64,000 nt of DNA from UBA6623 sp965217195 (GTDB taxonomy: Bacteria; Acidobacteriota; Terriglobia; Bryobacterales; UBA6623): assembly GCA_965217195.1 (NCBI GenBank), contig CBDCHL010000005.1, forward strand, positions 1,364,001 through 1,428,000, in the 5' to 3' direction. Positions 63,122 to 64,000 of the stretch are shown piece after piece. The notes beneath the pieces were generated by a model. The model was not told where the DNA came from, did no database searches, and saw only the letters and a list, made by a program, of their open reading frames with translations. The translations under genes and the position numbers were made by a program. Each line of letters begins with the position of its first letter. Position 1 is the first letter of the stretch.

Positions 63122-64000
63122 TCAGAGGTCGTGCGTGGCAATCTGATACATCTCATCTGTGCAGGCTTCGAGTACTTGCTTGAGCAGGGGATACGGCTCA
63201 CCGAAGCCGTTAAGCAAACCGGAATGTTGGCGGTCCTGTTTGCGCAGGACCAGCATCGAGGCGTCGATCAAGCCGCAATAGTGCCAGCCGACGAATTCCG
63301 GACGTGCAAATGCTTTCCGGAAGAATTCAGCGGTCCATTCGGCGCGCTGTTGAAGGCTGTCGGCCACGGGGCCGTAGGGCCGCGGCATGCTGTCCGTGAT
63401 CATCGTGAAGGCAGAGTCGCCGTTAATCAGAGGCTTGTCGGCGATCTTTGACCAACGATCCAGCCCCGGCTTCTGCACCTCGTATCTTGCATACATCTGA
63501 TAGAACACGATGTCGGTGAATCGGCTTGTAATCGGCAGCACGGTGTCCAGCGTGTCGGTATTGGCATTGATCTTATCGCCGAAGAACAAATGATTTGAAT
63601 CATATCGACGAATCGCATCCCGTGCCGTTTGGTAGTACTTCGCGACGACGCGGTGCAGAAACTCGACATTGTCGCGAGTCTCGTTTCCATTCGAAAGGTC
63701 GGTGTGCGGTCGCCAGTCCGCCGCCGATGCGAGCGCGTCGAACGAATCGAATGGCGTGCGGTACGTCGCATTGAAGTCGCTGATCTTACCGCGATAGACA
63801 TCCTGCATCGTCCGAACGTAAGCCTTCTTTCCCGGAGCGTCGGCGCGCAGGTTTCGTAACCGACGTGGCCAGCCAATTCGGGCCTTCCGTCGGGCCCCGC
63901 CAATGACGTCGGGCCGTTCCCGACAATCCTCTTCCGTGAACAACGGACAGTCGGTCATGGCATAGCCCAGCAGGAACGGATCATCCTTTGCGGGAGCGGC
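63122..64000 (-). CDS. Glycoside hydrolase-like protein (C-terminal part, cut by window edge)
   Basis: The frame enters from the right edge and ends at a TGA at 63122; about 292 residues are visible. DPFLLGYAMTDCPLF, a GKISDFNATYRTPFDSFDAL stretch (as in the linker of clan A beta-galactosidases and agarases), SNHLFFGDKIN, DIVFYQMYARYE, KPLINGDSAF and FVGWHYCGLID are strands and helices in the order of a TIM-barrel glycosidase such as GH42/GH50. The substrate, probably a beta-galactan or agarose-like polymer, is not certain. Convergent with the CLC gene, 75 bp apart. Confidence 0.6.
   Translation of the reverse strand, partial: AAPAKDDPFLLGYAMTDCPLFTEEDCRERPDVIGGARRKARIGWPRRLRNLRADAPGKKAYVRTMQDVYRGKISDFNATYRTPFDSFDALASAADWRPHTDLSNGNETRDNVEFLHRVVAKYYQTARDAIRRYDSNHLFFGDKINANTDTLDTVLPITSRFTDIVFYQMYARYEVQKPGLDRWSKIADKPLINGDSAFTMITDSMPRPYGPVADSLQQRAEWTAEFFRKAFARPEFVGWHYCGLIDASMLVLRKQDRQHSGLLNGFGEPYPLLKQVLEACTDEMYQIATHDL

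Overview
The window looks like a chromosomal stretch of a GC-rich acidobacterium. The best lineage marker is the protein at 46177-48735, whose C-terminal ~200 residues match the TIGR03437 (Solibacter C-terminal) domain, a family known mainly from Acidobacteriota of the Solibacter/Bryobacter type. A DUF1549/DUF1553 cytochrome, a DUF1501 protein, a sulfatase, ThuA and RDD proteins, a carboxypeptidase-regulatory TonB receptor and two LolA-fold secreted proteins fit that group; some also occur in Planctomycetes, so class or genus cannot be given. No phage, conjugative element, insertion sequence or CRISPR array was seen. Gene density is normal, with both strands used in short operons.

Layout. 1-9600: cut xylose isomerase-like gene, PHP-domain protein, LolA-fold protein, a 1602-residue multidomain c-type cytochrome, initiator tRNA, secreted parvulin, and a putative metalloprotease of unknown family. 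9600-17200: anhydro-MurNAc kinase, zinc-ribbon/RDD membrane protein, aldose epimerase lipoprotein, PlsC, RecG. 17200-27600: DUF1549/1553 cytochrome with DUF1501 partner, DUF3467 protein, acyl carrier protein and FabF, EtfBA, an anion transporter, ribosomal protein L31. 27800-36600: MarR/DinB/monooxygenase-fold cluster, cysteine desulfurase, ThuA, PAP2 phosphatase, glycine-zipper protein, aldo/keto reductase, sulfatase. 36800-38300: MazF-type toxin-antitoxin pair and a ferritin-like diiron protein. 38500-43300: a co-directional minus-strand set that looks like a metal/metalloid response locus (ArsI-like lyase, SigZ-like sigma factor with a paired-cysteine tail, small secreted Cys/His protein, TonB receptor with a His/Asp/Glu-rich loop). 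43600-51850: LolA-fold protein, CPBP protease, small HTH protein, TIGR03437 protein, fibronectin-type lipoprotein, HslUV. 51900-64000: MtnA, PfkB kinase, rhomboid with glutaredoxin-like partner, phosphosugar mutase, flavin-binding split-barrel protein, nucleoside hydrolase, PDZ pseudoprotease overlapping a CLC chloride transporter, and a cut glycoside hydrolase-like gene.

The most unusual structure lies between genes: at least five families of short palindromic repeats. One family (35011-35112 and 43448-43550) has two hairpins whose arms differ between copies by paired compensatory changes. Another (27862-27937 and 32406-32481) occurs as two inverted copies about 4.5 kb apart. A third contains a perfect 2 x 147 bp tandem duplication at 55373-55666, with decayed copies elsewhere. 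The metal locus and these hairpin families are the two items I would follow up first.
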